64,000 nt of DNA from JAEUJM01 sp044221555 (GTDB lineage Bacteria; Actinomycetota; Acidimicrobiia; Acidimicrobiales; DATDAH01). Positions within the stretch are counted from its first letter, which is position 1, and every line of letters starts with the position of its first letter. Position numbers and translations under genes: made by a program. The stretch spans positions 160,826-224,825 of the forward strand of contig JBGAOY010000007.1 of NCBI GenBank assembly GCA_044221555.1, written 5' to 3'. This document shows positions 7,035 to 15,762 of the stretch, in pieces. The notes beneath the pieces are model-generated. The model was given only the letters and a program-made list of their open reading frames with translations, was not told the DNA's origin and searched no databases.

Positions 7035-8564
7035 TCAGCCCGCTGGGGGGTCTGAGTGGCGGGACCGCTCGACCCAGACGGCGAGGGCGGTGCGGGAGCC
7101 GAGGCCGAGCTTCGCGAGGATGCGGCTGACGTGGTTCTCCACGGTGCGCTCCGACAGGACGAGCTCTCGCGCGATCGCGGCGTTCGACCGCCCCGCCGCC
7201 ACCCGGAGGGCCACGTCGTTCTCCCGGGGCGTGAGGGAGGCGTCACCTTCCGGCCGGTCCCCCCGCAGCCCGGCGACCTGGGTCGCGAGGGGACCAAGCG
7301 ACAACCGGTCGGCGAGGGCCGACGCCTCGTCGAGCAGAGCGGCCCGCCGCCGTGACCGCGCCGGTTCGAGGTCGGCGAGCTCGACGAGGACCGCGGCCCG
7401 GGCCGGCAGCCCATGGATGCGCTCGGTGGCGTCGGCGGCCGCGGCCAGGTGCTCCATCGCGGACGACCGGTCGCCGCCGAGCCGGGCGAGCCGGCCGAGC
7501 GCCAGGTCGACCGGCCCCTGGTAGGGCCCGGTCGCGTGGGGGATCGCATGCAGCCCGGCGTACGGGAGCAACGCGTCGTACAACGCCGCGCCCGTCCGCT
7601 CGTCACCGAGCCAGGCGGCGAGGTCGGCCGCGTCCACCATGATCATCAGGAACTCCGGTGCACCGACCGGCACGGCGAGCAACGCCGGGGCGAGCGACCG
7701 CCACTCGTCGGCCACCTGCTCCCGCTGCCCGCACTCCTTCAGCGCCGTGCACCACCACACCCGGGCCACGAAGGGCAACGGCTCGACCGCCGCCTCCACG
7801 GCCGGCACCAGCGGGGCCACCGCACCGGTCAACCGGGCCACCTCGAAGGCGTACGGCAGGCGGAGGAAACTCGCATCGCCGTCCTCGCCAGTGAGGAGCG
7901 CGGCGTCCTCCACCAACGACTCGACGGCGTCGAGGCGGCCGTCGATCAGCGCCTGGGAGGCCCGGATGAGCAGGACGTGCGACTGCCAGTACGGGCCGAG
8001 GTCGCGGCTCAGGATCGTGAGCGAGGCGAGCTCACCGAAGAAGGCGTCACGCCGGCCCGTGGCGGCGTACGCGTCGAGCCGCCAGGCGTGGCCCCAGGCG
8101 CGGTACTCGGCCGTGCCCGTCACCTCGCCCAGCGCGACCGCCTCGGCGGCAGCTCGCAGGCGATCGTCGGCCCGGAGGGGGTCCTGGAGCTCGACGACGC
8201 GAGCCTGGATCCGGGTGAACTCGGCCTCGGGATCGGCGGGAACGTCCGCCGGGGTGGACCGGGCCGTGAAGGGGTCCTCGGTGGCCTCGAGCTGCGCCCG
8301 CACGCGGGCCGCCTCCGACGAATCGCCGTGCCCGGTCGCCAGCAGCAGCCCGAAAGCCTGCGCCGCCACCTGGTGGGCACGGGCCCGGGCGGTCGGGTCC
8401 ACGGGCCGTCGGACCAAGGTCGCCGCCTCGGCCACCACCCGTGGGTCGGGATCGGTCACGGAGAAGTCGACCGCGGCGGCGCAGAGCCGCAGCGCGTCAC
8501 CGACCGAGCCGGACGCATAGCGGTCGCGGGCGTCCGCGAGGAGCGCACCGAGACCGTCGGCCAT
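7035..8564 (-). CDS. LuxR-family transcriptional regulator with large helical domain
   Basis: This 509-residue protein has a C-terminal LuxR/GerE helix-turn-helix (LTPRENDVALRVAAGRSNAAIARELVLSERTVENHVSRIL, about residues 445-500). The preceding roughly 430 residues are alanine/leucine-rich helices that look like TPR or ATPase-associated helical repeats. No receiver domain, Walker A motif or PAS domain is visible, so signal input is unknown. In the promoter a 10-bp direct repeat spaced two helical turns lies directly upstream of the ATG, a possible autoregulatory site. The adjacent LLM oxidoreductase gene on the same strand and the divergent membrane-protein pair are plausible targets by position only. 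Confidence 0.82.
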   Translation of the reverse strand: MADGLGALLADARDRYASGSVGDALRLCAAAVDFSVTDPDPRVVAEAATLVRRPVDPTARARAHQVAAQAFGLLLATGHGDSSEAARVRAQLEATEDPFTARSTPADVPADPEAEFTRIQARVVELQDPLRADDRLRAAAEAVALGEVTGTAEYRAWGHAWRLDAYAATGRRDAFFGELASLTILSRDLGPYWQSHVLLIRASQALIDGRLDAVESLVEDAALLTGEDGDASFLRLPYAFEVARLTGAVAPLVPAVEAAVEPLPFVARVWWCTALKECGQREQVADEWRSLAPALLAVPVGAPEFLMIMVDAADLAAWLGDERTGAALYDALLPYAGLHAIPHATGPYQGPVDLALGRLARLGGDRSSAMEHLAAAADATERIHGLPARAAVLVELADLEPARSRRRAALLDEASALADRLSLGPLATQVAGLRGDRPEGDASLTPRENDVALRVAAGRSNAAIARELVLSERTVENHVSRILAKLGLGSRTALAVWVERSRHSDPPAG

Positions 8565-8595
8565 GACCGGAACGCTACGCGCCGAGACCGGAACG
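8565..8595. promoter_or_regulatory. Direct repeat in the LuxR gene promoter
   Basis: GACCGGAACG occurs at 8565-8574 and again at 8586-8595, starts 21 bp apart (two helical turns). The first copy abuts the LuxR start codon. It could be a binding site of the LuxR protein or part of the promoter. Confidence 0.4.
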
Positions 8596-8700
8596 GGTCG
8601 GGTGCCCGAATTGAGTGGTTCCCCTCTTGTCGACCCGCCTCACCCGTCCCCCACCATCCGACGTGGGTCGCCCGACCGGGCGACGATCCGAGGAGGAGCG

Positions 8701-9345
8701 ATGACCACGACCCAGCCCGAGACCCTGGACCGACCCGAGACGAGCACCGGTGCCCGCCCACCCATCGGTGCCGGGATCCTCGTCGTGATCGCCGGCACCG
8801 TCTTCGCCGACGGCGCCTTCCTCACCGCGGCGTACCGGGGGGCCTCGCCGGTGTCCGACGACCGCCTGAGCTATCCGTGGACCGGCGCGACGGCGGTGAC
8901 CACGTCAGTCGTGTGGGGCACGGCGCAGCTCCTCCTGACCCTCGGGCTCGTCGCGTTCGCCCGATCCGACGCCATCACGGGTCGGGCGGGACGGCGCGGC
9001 GCCTGGGTCGCCGTCGCCGGCTCCGCGCTGTACGTCCTGGCCCACGCCGTCTCGATCCCGTTCCACGAGGCCGACCTGAGCGACGGCGGGGCGATGGTCG
9101 CCCTGACGCTGTTCGGTGTCGGCACGCTCCTCACCGCGGTCGGCATGGTGATCGCCGGGCTCGACGTGCGCCGCACGGCAGCATGGCGGGGGTGGCACCG
9201 GCTCGTGCCGTTCGCGCTGGGCGTCTGGATGATCGCGATGATGCCGCTGCAGTTCACGCCGCTGCTCGTCGTCGCCGTCGGGGTGTATGCGGGGCTGGCG
9301 ATCGCGTTCGGCATCGCGATGGTGGAGGAGGCGGCATCGGCGTGA
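8701..9345 (+). CDS. Multi-spanning membrane protein, unknown function
   Basis: This 214-residue protein has about six hydrophobic segments (AGILVVIAGTVF, VVWGTAQLLLTLGLVAF, AWVAVAGSALYVLAHAV, ALTLFGVGTLLTAVGMVIAGL, LVPFALGVWMIAMM, LLVVAVGVYAGLAIAFGIAM) after a polar Thr/Pro-rich N-terminus. The ATG is preceded by GAGGAGCG at ideal spacing. It overlaps the next membrane-protein gene by four bases (GTGA). I do not recognise a named family with confidence; small four- to six-helix proteins of this type are common beside regulators in actinobacteria. It is transcribed divergently from the LuxR gene, which may control it. Confidence 0.75.
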   Translation: MTTTQPETLDRPETSTGARPPIGAGILVVIAGTVFADGAFLTAAYRGASPVSDDRLSYPWTGATAVTTSVVWGTAQLLLTLGLVAFARSDAITGRAGRRGAWVAVAGSALYVLAHAVSIPFHEADLSDGGAMVALTLFGVGTLLTAVGMVIAGLDVRRTAAWRGWHRLVPFALGVWMIAMMPLQFTPLLVVAVGVYAGLAIAFGIAMVEEAASA

Positions 9346-9842
9346 GGTCGGGCACACCTCGGGCCCGGCGAGGCGCCGCCGCCACGGCCGCGCTGGTGCT
9401 CGGGCTCGGATTCGGGGTGCCGTGCGCCGTGGGGCTCGTCCACCTCGCACGGACCGGTGAGGTGTGGCAGTTCCTCGGCTTCCCGACCTACGGCGGCGGG
9501 CCCTTCGAACGGGCGGGGATCGCGACCACGATCCCCCTGATGGCGACGTTCCTGCTCGTCTGCCTGGTCGAGACGGTGGTGGCCGGCCTGCTCTGGACCG
9601 GCCATCCGGTGGCGGGACGGATGTCTCACGCGCTGCTCCCCGTGGAGTTCCTGTTCTGGATCGGCTTCGCGCTCCCCGTCGGTCCCCCGCTCGGTCTGGC
9701 CCGCAGCGGCCTGGTCGTGCTTGCCGCCGCCTCAGCCGGCGGCGGCGAGGAAGTCGGCGCACTTCTCGCCGATCATCAGCACCGGGGCGTGGATGTTGTT
9801 GCTGGTGATGCGGGGCATCACCGAGGCGTCGGCGACGCGTAG
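9342..9842 (+). CDS. Small membrane protein, overlapping GMC gene at its 3' end
   Basis: This 166-residue protein starts at a GTG overlapping the previous stop (GTGA). Four hydrophobic stretches are visible (TAALVLGLGFGVPCAVGLV, TTIPLMATFLLVCLVETVVAGLLW, LLPVEFLFWIGFALPVG, SGLVVLAAASA). The last 37 codons read antisense through the end of the convergent GMC oxidoreductase gene and give a polar His/Gly-rich tail unlike the rest. The natural stop may therefore have been lost, or the C-terminus may simply be dispensable. Function is unknown; it is paired with the upstream membrane protein. Confidence 0.6.
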   Translation: MRSGTPRARRGAAATAALVLGLGFGVPCAVGLVHLARTGEVWQFLGFPTYGGGPFERAGIATTIPLMATFLLVCLVETVVAGLLWTGHPVAGRMSHALLPVEFLFWIGFALPVGPPLGLARSGLVVLAAASAGGGEEVGALLADHQHRGVDVVAGDAGHHRGVGDA

Positions 9843-11333
9843 GCCGTCGAGGCCCCGCACCCGCAGCTGGGGGTCGACCACCGCCATCGGGTCGTCGTCG
9901 GGGCCCATCTTGACGGTGCCGCAGGGGTGGTACTCGGTGTCGGCGTGGTCGCGCAGCATGGCCTCGATCTGGGCGGGGTCGTCCCGGTCGAAGCGGTGGA
10001 GCATCTCGCCGCGGTACGGGTCGAGGGGTGGGCTGGCCAGGATGTCGAGGGCGATCTGGGTGCCCTTGACGAGCGTGGCCATGTCGTACGGGTCGCTGAA
10101 GTAGCGGGGGTCGATCAGCGGCGCCACCCGGGTGTCGGGGCTGGCCAGGCGCACCTCGCCGACGCTCTTCGGCCGGGCCAGCATGAGGTGGCCGGAGAAG
10201 CCGTAGCCGGCGTGGAGCTTGCGGCTGTGGTCGTCGCCGATGCCGACGATCAGCTCCATCTCCATGTCGGAGACCTCGACGTCGGGGCTGGTCCGGTAGT
10301 AGACGCCCGACTCGGCGGCGCAGCTGGTGACGATCCCGGTGCGGTGGCGGGTCCACTCCCACATGCCCTTGAGCAGGGTGCCCACACCCCCCGGCGTGAG
10401 GCCGACCGTGCCGTCGTAGGGCTTCGACCGGAAGATGACCACCGCCGAGATGTGGTCCTGGAGGTTCTGGCCGACGCCCGGTGCGTCGAGCACCGGCGTG
10501 ATCCCCTGCTCCTGGAGGTGGGCGCCGGGTCCCACCCCGGACGCCATGAGGAGCTGGGGCGTCCCGAAGGCGCCGGCCGAGAGCACGACCTCCCGGCGGG
10601 CCCGCACCACGGTCGTCCGGTCGCCACCCTCGTACTCGACGCCGGACGCCCGCCGTCCGTCGAAGCGGAGCCGGGTGACGTGCACCTTGGTGCGCACGTC
10701 GAGGTTCGGCCGGTCGAGGTTGGGGTGCAGGAACGCGGCGGCCACGCTGTGGCGCTCGCCGTCGCGCTGGGTGACCTGCACGTGGTAGCAGCCGTGGTGC
10801 TCGGCGCCGTTGTAGTCGGGGTTGTAGGGGATGCCCTGGGCCTGGCAGGCGGCCAGGAAGACGTCGTTCAGCGGGCTCGGGTTGCGCAGGTTGGTGACGT
10901 GCAGCGGCCCGTCGACGCCGTGGTACGGCGAGTCCCGGTGAATGGCGTTGTTCTCGGACCGCGTGAAGTACGGGAGCACGTCGTCGTACCCCCAGCCCGG
11001 GTTCCCGAGGGCGGCCCAGCCGTCGTAGTCCGCCCGGTGCCCCCGGGCGTAGATCATGGCGTTGATGGTGCTGGAGCCCCCCAGCGCCTTGCCCCGGGGC
11101 TGGAACCCCCGCCGACCGTTGAGACCCGGCTGGGGCACGGTCTCGAAGCCCCAGCTGCCGATCCCCCGGGGCAGCGCCAGGGCGAAGCCGAGCGGGGCCC
11201 GGATCAGGACGTTGCGGCCCTCACCGCCCGCCTCCAGCAGGCACACCGAGACCGACGGGTCCTCGCTGAGGCGGCTGGCGACCACGCACCCCGCCGAGCC
11301 ACCGCCCACGACGACGTAGTCGAACTCGTCCAT
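9732..11333 (-). CDS. GMC family FAD-dependent oxidoreductase
   Basis: This 533-residue protein has the glucose-methanol-choline oxidoreductase layout. It has an N-terminal dinucleotide fold (YVVVGGGSAGCVVASRLSEDP), GMC signature 1 (KALGGSSTINAMIYARGHRADYDGW), signature 2 (SAGAFGTPQLLMASGVGPG near residue 270) and the C-terminal EYHPCGTVKMG plus ASVMPRITSNNIHAPVLMIGEKCAD. The last segment carries the catalytic His/Asn region. GMC enzymes oxidise alcohols with FAD, in bacteria often coupled to an acceptor rather than oxygen. The sequence is closest in style to choline dehydrogenase-like proteins, but the true substrate is unknown. It is divergent from the acyl-CoA dehydrogenase pair across a long inverted repeat. 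Confidence 0.92.
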   Translation of the reverse strand: MDEFDYVVVGGGSAGCVVASRLSEDPSVSVCLLEAGGEGRNVLIRAPLGFALALPRGIGSWGFETVPQPGLNGRRGFQPRGKALGGSSTINAMIYARGHRADYDGWAALGNPGWGYDDVLPYFTRSENNAIHRDSPYHGVDGPLHVTNLRNPSPLNDVFLAACQAQGIPYNPDYNGAEHHGCYHVQVTQRDGERHSVAAAFLHPNLDRPNLDVRTKVHVTRLRFDGRRASGVEYEGGDRTTVVRARREVVLSAGAFGTPQLLMASGVGPGAHLQEQGITPVLDAPGVGQNLQDHISAVVIFRSKPYDGTVGLTPGGVGTLLKGMWEWTRHRTGIVTSCAAESGVYYRTSPDVEVSDMEMELIVGIGDDHSRKLHAGYGFSGHLMLARPKSVGEVRLASPDTRVAPLIDPRYFSDPYDMATLVKGTQIALDILASPPLDPYRGEMLHRFDRDDPAQIEAMLRDHADTEYHPCGTVKMGPDDDPMAVVDPQLRVRGLDGLRVADASVMPRITSNNIHAPVLMIGEKCADFLAAAG

Positions 11334-11389
11334 CACCACGACGCTAACCGGCGCCCAGCCTGACCTTCGCGGAGGGGCCGTCGTTCAAT

Positions 11390-11424
11390 GACGGATCGAC
11401 GGCGCATGCCGCTGTCGATCCGTC
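11390..11424. promoter_or_regulatory. 11-bp inverted repeat between divergent GMC and acyl-CoA dehydrogenase genes
   Basis: GACGGATCGAC (11390-11400) is repeated perfectly inverted as GTCGATCCGTC (11414-11424) around a 13-nt centre that itself contains GGC-GCAT-GCC. It lies 57 bp upstream of the GMC start and 144 bp upstream of the acyl-CoA dehydrogenase start, a typical place for an operator or a structured leader. Confidence 0.5.
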
Positions 11425-11567
11425 GAAGAACCTCGGGAACGGTTCGCGCCGAGGCTGGAGCCGCCACCACCGCCGCCGGGCGCTGGCCTCACCGCCACCA
11501 CCGCCGCCGCCGACGCCTCGGTCGCCGTGGCGCGCCCGCCGGTTCCATGGTCGGGCATGATCTGGCG

Positions 11568-12746
11568 ATGCGCTTCCGCTTCACGCCGGAGCAGGCGGCC
11601 CTCCAGCAGGAGATCCGCGCCTACTTCACCGAGCTCATGACCCCCGAGCTGCGCGAGGAGCTGCGCGGCACCGAGGGCGTCGGGCCCGTGCCCCGCAAGG
11701 TCGCCCGCAAGATGGGCGCCGACGGCTGGCTCGGCGTCGGCTGGCCCGAGGAATGGGGTGGCCGGGGCCTCACCCCGGTCGAGCAGTTCATCTTCTTCGA
11801 CGAGTCGATGGCCTTCGGGGCGCCCGTCCCCGTCCTCAGCGTGAACTCGGTGGCGCCCACGATCATGCAGTTCGGCAGCGACGAGCAGAAGCAGTTCTTC
11901 CTGCCGAAGATCCTGGCCGGCGAGATCCACTTCGCCATCGGCTACACCGAGCCCGACCACGGCACCGACCTGGCCGCGCTGGAGACCCGGGCGGTGCGCG
12001 ACGGCGACGAGTACGTGATCAACGGCACCAAGATCTTCACCTCGCTGGCCAGCGACGCCGACTACATCTGGCTCGCCTGCCGCACCAACCAGGAGGCCGC
12101 CCGCCACAAGGGGATCTCGATCATCATCGTCCCCACCGCCACGCCGGGCTTCAGCTTCACGCCGATCGACTCCATCGGGTCGTTCAACACGAACTACACC
12201 TTCTTCGAGGACGTACGGGTGCCGGCGTCGAACCTGGTCGGGCCCGAGAACGGCGGCTGGGGCCTCATCACCAACCAGCTCAACCACGAGCGGGTGACGA
12301 TCTGCTCGTCGGGGATCATCGAGCGCCGCTACAAGGACCTGCTCGAGTGGGCCAAGCAGACCCGCACCGCCGACGGCGAGCGCATCCTCGACCTCGGCTG
12401 GGTGCAGCGGAACTTCGCCACCATCCGGGCCCACCACGAGTTCCTCCGCCTCGCCAACTACGAGATCGCCTGGAAGGCCGAGCGGGGCGACCCCCTCAAC
12501 CCCGCCGACGCCTCGGTGGTGAAGGTCTACGGCTCCGAGCTCTACATGCAGGCGTACGACCTCATGCTCGAGATCGTGGGCGCCGCCGCCGCGGTCGAGG
12601 ACGGCTCGCCGGGCGCGGTGCTGCGGGGCCAGATCCAGGCCGACATCCGCAGCCAGCACGTCCTCACCTTCGGGGGCGGCACCAACGAGATGCAGCGGGG
12701 CCTCATCGCGGTGTTCGCCCTCGGCATGCCGGGGAGCCCCCGGTGA
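11568..12746 (+). CDS. Acyl-CoA dehydrogenase, catalytic-type subunit
   Basis: This 392-residue protein has all three ACAD parts. They are the N-terminal helical domain (MRFRFTPEQAALQQEIRAYF), the central beta domain with FAIGYTEPDHGTDLAALETRAVRDGDEYVINGTKIFTS, and the C-terminal helical domain ending HVLTFGGGTNEMQRGLIAVFALGMP. The FGGGTNEMQR motif binds FAD. It is followed by a second, shorter ACAD-like gene, the arrangement of actinobacterial heterotetrameric FadE pairs that act on CoA esters of steroid side chains or other bulky acids. I chose the ATG at 11568 because the acyl-CoA dehydrogenase fold begins there. The physiological substrate is not shown. Confidence 0.92.
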   Translation: MRFRFTPEQAALQQEIRAYFTELMTPELREELRGTEGVGPVPRKVARKMGADGWLGVGWPEEWGGRGLTPVEQFIFFDESMAFGAPVPVLSVNSVAPTIMQFGSDEQKQFFLPKILAGEIHFAIGYTEPDHGTDLAALETRAVRDGDEYVINGTKIFTSLASDADYIWLACRTNQEAARHKGISIIIVPTATPGFSFTPIDSIGSFNTNYTFFEDVRVPASNLVGPENGGWGLITNQLNHERVTICSSGIIERRYKDLLEWAKQTRTADGERILDLGWVQRNFATIRAHHEFLRLANYEIAWKAERGDPLNPADASVVKVYGSELYMQAYDLMLEIVGAAAAVEDGSPGAVLRGQIQADIRSQHVLTFGGGTNEMQRGLIAVFALGMPGSPR

Positions 12747-12816
12747 GCGCCGCCGGCATCATCGACCCACGTGCCGCCGGCACCACCGCCGTCGACCCAC
12801 GAAGGGAGCGCTGACC

Positions 12817-13887
12817 GTGGACCTGGGCCTGACCGAGGAGCAGGAGGCCGTCGTCGAACTCGCCGAGCAGATCTTCACCGGGGAGGGGTCCGGCGAGCGC
12901 TGCCGGGCCGTGGAGGACAGCGACACGGGCGTCGACGCCGCGCTCTGGACCACGCTCGCCGACGCGGGCCTCCTGGCCCTGTGCCTGCCCGAGTCCGCCG
13001 GCGGCGCCGGGTACGGCGCGGTCGAGGCGACGCTGCTGCTCGAGCAGCTGGGCCGGGCCACCGCACTCGTCCCCCTCCACCCCACCCTCGTGGCCGCCAT
13101 CCTCGTCGCCGAGCTGGCGTCCGGGGAACAGGCGGCGGCGTTGCTCGCCGGTGTGGGCGAGGGCGACCGCACGTTCGCGCTGGCCCTCGCCGACGAGCCC
13201 CGGGCCCCGCTGCGCCGGCCCGCCGTCACCCACGACGGCGACGGCCTCCACGGCACCAAGACCGCGGTGGGGTTCGCCCCCACCGCGGACGTCCTGCTCG
13301 TCACCGCGGCCGACGGCGTCTACGAGGTCGAGGCGGGGGCGGCGGGCCTGACCGTCGAACCCCAGCTCCTCCAGCACCAGGGCCGGGCGGCGCGCCTCAC
13401 GTTCGACGGCACACCGGCCGAGCGGGTCGCGGGCGCCGAGGGCGTGGCCCGACTCGTCGACCTGGCCACCCTCGGCGTGTGCGCCCAGGTGACCGGCACG
13501 TGCGACGCGGCGCTGCGCCGCACCGCCGAGTACTCGGGCCAGCGCCAGCAGTTCGGGCGCGCCATCGGCAGCTTCCAGGCGGTGGAGACCCGGCTCGCCG
13601 ACGCCTACATCGCCCTCAACGGCGTGCGCCTCACCACGCTGTCGGCCGCGACGATGCTCGACGAGCACGCCCCCGAGGCCACCGAATCGGTCGCCATCGC
13701 CAAGTACTGGGCGGCGAAGGCCGCGGACAACGTGGGCCACGCCAGCCTCCACGTGCACGGCGGCATCAGCATCGACCGGGACTACCCGGTGCACCGGTAC
13801 TTCCTCTGGGCCAAGACGCTCGAGCACGAGCTCGGCGGCATGTCCGAGCAGATCACCACCATCGGCGCCGGCATCGCCGCCAGCTGA
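12817..13887 (+). CDS. Acyl-CoA dehydrogenase, partner subunit
   Basis: This 356-residue ACAD-like protein starts from a GTG with GAAGGGAG eight bases upstream. The N-terminal part (LGLTEEQEAVVELAEQIF) and the C-terminal helices with FGRAIGSFQAVETRLADAYIALNG and VHGGISIDRDYPVHRYFLWAK are clear. The central beta domain is degenerate and lacks the TEPxxGTD motif of the upstream subunit. That fits the known alpha2-beta2 FadE complexes, in which one subunit type keeps the base and the other contributes to the FAD site. A 70-bp spacer separates it from the first subunit gene. Its stop (TGA) abuts the stop of the convergent glycosyltransferase gene. Confidence 0.88.
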   Translation: MDLGLTEEQEAVVELAEQIFTGEGSGERCRAVEDSDTGVDAALWTTLADAGLLALCLPESAGGAGYGAVEATLLLEQLGRATALVPLHPTLVAAILVAELASGEQAAALLAGVGEGDRTFALALADEPRAPLRRPAVTHDGDGLHGTKTAVGFAPTADVLLVTAADGVYEVEAGAAGLTVEPQLLQHQGRAARLTFDGTPAERVAGAEGVARLVDLATLGVCAQVTGTCDAALRRTAEYSGQRQQFGRAIGSFQAVETRLADAYIALNGVRLTTLSAATMLDEHAPEATESVAIAKYWAAKAADNVGHASLHVHGGISIDRDYPVHRYFLWAKTLEHELGGMSEQITTIGAGIAAS

Positions 13888-15147
13888 TCAGGCGTCGGCA
13901 GCAGCGAGCGCCTCGAGCTCCCGACGGGCGAGGCCACGGCTGGTCTCGGCACGGAGCTCGTCGCCCAGCCGCGCCGCGGCGGCCCGGTAGGTCGGGTCGT
14001 CGAGCACCTGCCGAACGGCGGCGGCGATGCGGGTCGAGGACGCACCCTTGCCGACGCGGACGCCCGCCCCGCGGTGGGTGAGGCGGGCGGCGTTGTCCGG
14101 CTGGTCCCGCCCGGTCGGCATGCACACGATCGGCACCCCTGCGACGAGTCCCTTCATGACCGTGCCGTGCCCGCCGTGGGTGAGGAGGACCTCGGCCTCG
14201 GCGAGCACCTGACCGTGCGCAGCCGACCGGACGACCGTCACGTTCGCCGGTGCGTCGACCTCGTCGGGGTCGACCGCCGGACCGGTCGTGACCACGCCCC
14301 GCACCGGCAGGCCGGCGAGGGCGGTGACCGCCCGCTGGAGCTGGTCGAGGTGGTCCATGTAGGTGGTGCTCATGGCCACGAGGACCAGCGGGGCGTCGCC
14401 GGGCGGCGGCGACCACGGCTCGGCCCAGTGCGGCTCGTCGAGCTGCGGCCCGACGTAGCGGACGTTCGCCGGCAGCGCCGCGGGGAAGTCGAAGCACGCG
14501 CCGGTCAGGGCCAGCACCCGCGTCGCCCGGTCGTACTGGGAGAGCAGGCGACCGAGCGGATCGAGCCCGTGGGCGGCCCGCACCCGGTTGAGGTCGGCCA
14601 GGCCCTTGTTCCAGAGCCGCTCGACGAACCCGTTGAGGGCACGGTCGCGGAACCGGCCGAGGGCGCTCGTCGGGGGGAGGAACCCGGTGCCGAACGGCGG
14701 CATGCCGTCCGCCGGCAGGGAGACCACGTTCGGGACGAGCGCGGCGGTCGGCAACCCGCGGCGCTCGGCCGCGATCAGGGCGCCGAGGAGCGGGAAGCTC
14801 ACGGCCACGGCATCCGGGTCGACGTCGTCGACCGCGGCGAGGGTCTCGGACGCGAACGCCTCGGCCGGGCCGACCATGAGGCGGTCCAGGAGGTTGGTGA
14901 GCACCTTGGTCGGGTTGCGCAGCTCCCAGTCGCGGATGTAGTCGTCCTCGGCCCGACGGGTGTCGTGGTGCGGGGGTGCGACCCACGGGCGGAAGTCGTC
15001 GACGCCGACGGCCCGGACCTCCGGCTCGGTGACGGGATCGCCGAGGACGGTCACCGTGTGGCCGGCCTCCGCCAGGTGGCGGACCACCGTCAACTCGGGG
15101 GGAAGGCTGCCTCCGCCGTCCCACTGCGCGAACAGGAACCGGGCCAC
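13888..15147 (-). CDS. GT1-family glycosyltransferase (MGT/UGT type)
   Basis: This 419-residue GT-B fold protein has an N-terminal acceptor domain starting RFLFAQWDGGG and PELTVVRHLAEAGHTVTVLGDP. The C-terminal donor domain carries LLTHGGHGTVMKGLVAGVPIVCMPTGRDQPDNAARL at about residues 330-365. The HGGHGT and DQxxNA elements are the nucleotide-sugar binding signature of macrolide/UDP-glucuronosyl-type transferases. It probably moves a sugar onto a small lipophilic acceptor; donor and acceptor are unknown. It lies 12 bases downstream of a TetR gene and a membrane-protein gene on the same strand, suggesting an inducible three-gene detoxification or modification operon. Confidence 0.88.
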   Translation of the reverse strand: MARFLFAQWDGGGSLPPELTVVRHLAEAGHTVTVLGDPVTEPEVRAVGVDDFRPWVAPPHHDTRRAEDDYIRDWELRNPTKVLTNLLDRLMVGPAEAFASETLAAVDDVDPDAVAVSFPLLGALIAAERRGLPTAALVPNVVSLPADGMPPFGTGFLPPTSALGRFRDRALNGFVERLWNKGLADLNRVRAAHGLDPLGRLLSQYDRATRVLALTGACFDFPAALPANVRYVGPQLDEPHWAEPWSPPPGDAPLVLVAMSTTYMDHLDQLQRAVTALAGLPVRGVVTTGPAVDPDEVDAPANVTVVRSAAHGQVLAEAEVLLTHGGHGTVMKGLVAGVPIVCMPTGRDQPDNAARLTHRGAGVRVGKGASSTRIAAAVRQVLDDPTYRAAAARLGDELRAETSRGLARRELEALAAADA

Positions 15148-15159
15148 ACGTGCCTCCTG

Positions 15160-15762
15160 TCAGGTGCGGTGCCGGGCGAGCACACCCAGCACGAGGTCGG
15201 TCAGCTGCACCTCGGTCTGCTCGATGCTGAGACCGAGATCGCGCCGCAGCAGCTTCCAGGTGAAGACGTCCAGCGCGGCGTGGAGCCCGAGGAGCACCCG
15301 GCGCCGCTCGTCCGCGTCGTCGGCCGGAAGGTGCTCGCCGAGCACCTCCTCGAGCCAGGACTGGAAGGCGAGACGGCCTCGAGCCAGGCCCTCGGCCACC
15401 TCCGGCGCCCGGGTGGACATCGCCGCCCAGCGGGCGTTGGCATCGCCGAGCACCTCGTAGCGGGCGCATGTCGTGTGCACGACGGAGGCGACGTCGCCGG
15501 GGACCGCGTCGGCCTCGAGGTCGCTGATCTGCTCGCTGAACACCTCGCCGGCGGCCAGCAGCACCCCCGCCTTGCTCTCGCAGTGGTTCAGCACGGTCTG
15601 GTGCGACACACCGGCGGCCCGGGCGATCTCGTTCAGGCTCACGTCGTCGTAGTCCCGCTCCATGAACAGGACGAGGGCCGCCTCGGCGATGCGACGCCGG
15701 GTGCCGCCCGCGGCGTGGCCGCGGTTGGTCATGTCGTAGGCACGGCGCCGGGCCTCGGTCAT
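15160..15762 (-). CDS. TetR-family regulator
   Basis: This is a 200-residue repressor-type protein. The N-terminal helix-turn-helix is typical (RRRIAEAALVLFMERDYDDVSLNEIARAAGVSHQTVLNHCESKAGVL, residues about 20-65); the remaining helices form the ligand-binding and dimer domain. The ATG overlaps the stop of the upstream membrane-protein gene (ATGA), and the glycosyltransferase gene follows after 12 bases. As the middle gene of this operon it likely controls its own operon in response to a small ligand that the glycosyltransferase might modify. The ligand is unknown. A second start eight codons in (MTNRG) is less likely given the overlap. Confidence 0.85.
   Translation of the reverse strand: MTEARRRAYDMTNRGHAAGGTRRRIAEAALVLFMERDYDDVSLNEIARAAGVSHQTVLNHCESKAGVLLAAGEVFSEQISDLEADAVPGDVASVVHTTCARYEVLGDANARWAAMSTRAPEVAEGLARGRLAFQSWLEEVLGEHLPADDADERRRVLLGLHAALDVFTWKLLRRDLGLSIEQTEVQLTDLVLGVLARHRT

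Noticed and set aside
12743..12814. Short GTG-started frame of 23 codons between the two acyl-CoA dehydrogenase genes
   Set aside because: Too short, no ribosome site, no match; the overlap with the stop is probably chance.
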